Shown here in pieces: positions 5,764-6,399 of a DNA stretch of 6,399 nt. Within the stretch, counting starts at the first letter, position 1; every line of letters starts with the position of its first letter. The stretch comes from JAHFLQ01 sp964432465 (lineage in GTDB: Bacteria > Patescibacteriota > Minisyncoccia > UBA6257 > WO2-44-18): positions 1 through 6,399 of the forward strand of contig CAYSNI010000022.1 in NCBI GenBank assembly GCA_964432465.1. Reading direction: 5' to 3'. The notes below the pieces were generated by a model. That model saw only the letters and a program-made list of their open reading frames with translations. It was not told where the DNA came from and did no database searches. A program made the translations under genes and the position numbers.

Positions 5764-6399
5764 TTACGAAACTGCTACACGACTGCGGATGTACGAGTAC
5801 CGGTAGTACAGACCGCCCCAGCTCACGACCAGACCGCCGTGGCCCGGATGCCAGCGGACGTGCGGCACGCTGACAAAGCCGCCCGGAACCGCACACCGCG
5901 AGCCGGCGCAAAGCGTGTAGTTCTGCTCATCCAGATGCTTGCCCGTTTCCATAAAGTAGGCCAGCCCGTGAAGCAGGCGCTCCTTGAGGGTCTCAGTGTT
6001 GAGGCCCTCCTTATGGATGTCTTCGGCCGACTTGTTGGCCGTCTCTTCGTGAGCTTCCTGAGTATTCCGCACCCAGATAGCGTAGGCTTGCCCGCCATCT
6101 GGCGTGGCGCCTTCGGGGCGGGAGACGACGTCGCTGACCCGGCTGTCCAGATTCTCGATGTCGGTAAAGGTCGAGACCCTCATCTCCTTCTGGAGGGCGC
6201 AGATGATCTGGGAGATTTTCACCTTCCTGACTACCACAATCAGGCGATCAAAGCCCTCCCTCTTCTCCGGAATCTGGAGCTTGGAGAAGGCCTTTTTGAG
6301 GCCGCAGCGCTTCTTGTACAGCTTCTGCCAGAACTTGAGCTGGGAATCGGCGGACGTGTCCGCGGGGAAGAACTTCGCGGCGAAGTTCGGATGGTCGTG
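5764..6399 (-). CDS. Orphan CPR-type hypothetical protein (partial, N-terminus off window)
   Basis: The frame is open from the window edge to the stop at 5764, giving 211 residues; the start lies outside. A GTG at 6237 is internal and not the real start, because FDRLIV directly precedes it and fits the fold. No enzyme motif is recognised. The visible order is a basic segment (LKFWQKLYKKRCGLKKAFSK), FDRLIVVVRKVKISQIICALQK, a linker with YAIWVRNTQEAHEE, the helix-like TLKERLLHGLAYFMETGKHLDEQN, TLCAGSR, then a short strand-rich tail with paired Trp (VRWHPGHGG, VVSWGGLYYRYSYIRSRVAVS). From memory, ETGxHLDxxNxTLCAGSR with a W...W...LRxRxxVS ending recurs in many multicopy Parcubacteria hypotheticals. 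GC is about 60% with G/C-ending codons (CTG, AAG, GAG), unlike its neighbours. A strong terminator follows. Confidence 0.75.
   Translation of the reverse strand, partial: HDHPNFAAKFFPADTSADSQLKFWQKLYKKRCGLKKAFSKLQIPEKREGFDRLIVVVRKVKISQIICALQKEMRVSTFTDIENLDSRVSDVVSRPEGATPDGGQAYAIWVRNTQEAHEETANKSAEDIHKEGLNTETLKERLLHGLAYFMETGKHLDEQNYTLCAGSRCAVPGGFVSVPHVRWHPGHGGLVVSWGGLYYRYSYIRSRVAVS

Noticed and set aside
5823..6098. 91-residue minus-strand open frame inside the orphan gene
   Set aside because: It is an Arg/Ser/Thr/Pro-rich shadow of the GC-rich real frame, which is open across the whole 636 bp and has family-like motifs.

Overview
The window looks like a chromosomal piece from a Candidate Phyla Radiation / Patescibacteria-type bacterium, probably Parcubacteria-like. 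This is inferred from gene content: a zinc-ribbon protein with an NMD3/BCAM0308-like look, a small 'translation elongation factor-like' beta-barrel protein, a LOG-family Rossmann protein, an MgtC-like membrane protein, a polytopic O-antigen-ligase-like protein, and an orphan family seen mostly in such genomes. No rRNA, tRNA, CRISPR array or insertion sequence was recognised. Every supported gene lies on the minus strand, so transcription runs from high to low coordinates.

Right edge (5764-6399): the C-terminal 211 residues of an orphan protein. It is much richer in GC (about 60% in sampled lines) than the rest (about 45-50%). It ends just before a textbook intrinsic terminator (hairpin 5718-5745 with a C(UUCG)G loop, then a T-run). 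Next comes a metallo-beta-lactamase/beta-CASP RNA-processing-type hydrolase (4287-5681), then a tight block: LOG-family protein (3668-4264), elongation-factor-like protein with a lysine-rich tail (3280-3666), MgtC/SapB-like membrane protein (2804-3280), aromatic/hydroxy amino acid permease-like transporter (1726-2826), zinc-ribbon protein (1157-1681), and an O-antigen ligase/polymerase-like membrane protein that runs off the left edge (1-1188). Neighbours in this block are separated by 1-44 bases or overlap by 1-32 bases.

The genes do not form one evident pathway. Two look RNA/translation related (beta-CASP hydrolase, EF-like protein), three are membrane proteins (MgtC-like, permease, ligase), and the rest are conserved proteins of unsettled role.

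Four things deserve a second look. (1) A 19-bp repeat, TCCTGAGCCSGYCGAAGGA, sits in frame inside two unrelated genes and adds PS(A/T)GSG to both proteins. (2) A perfect TATAAT box lies 6-7 nt before the ATG of three genes, which would give leaderless mRNAs. (3) A perfect 24-bp palindrome lies inside the ligase gene. (4) Base composition breaks sharply at the terminator, next to the orphan gene with its lectin-like-looking C-terminal tail.
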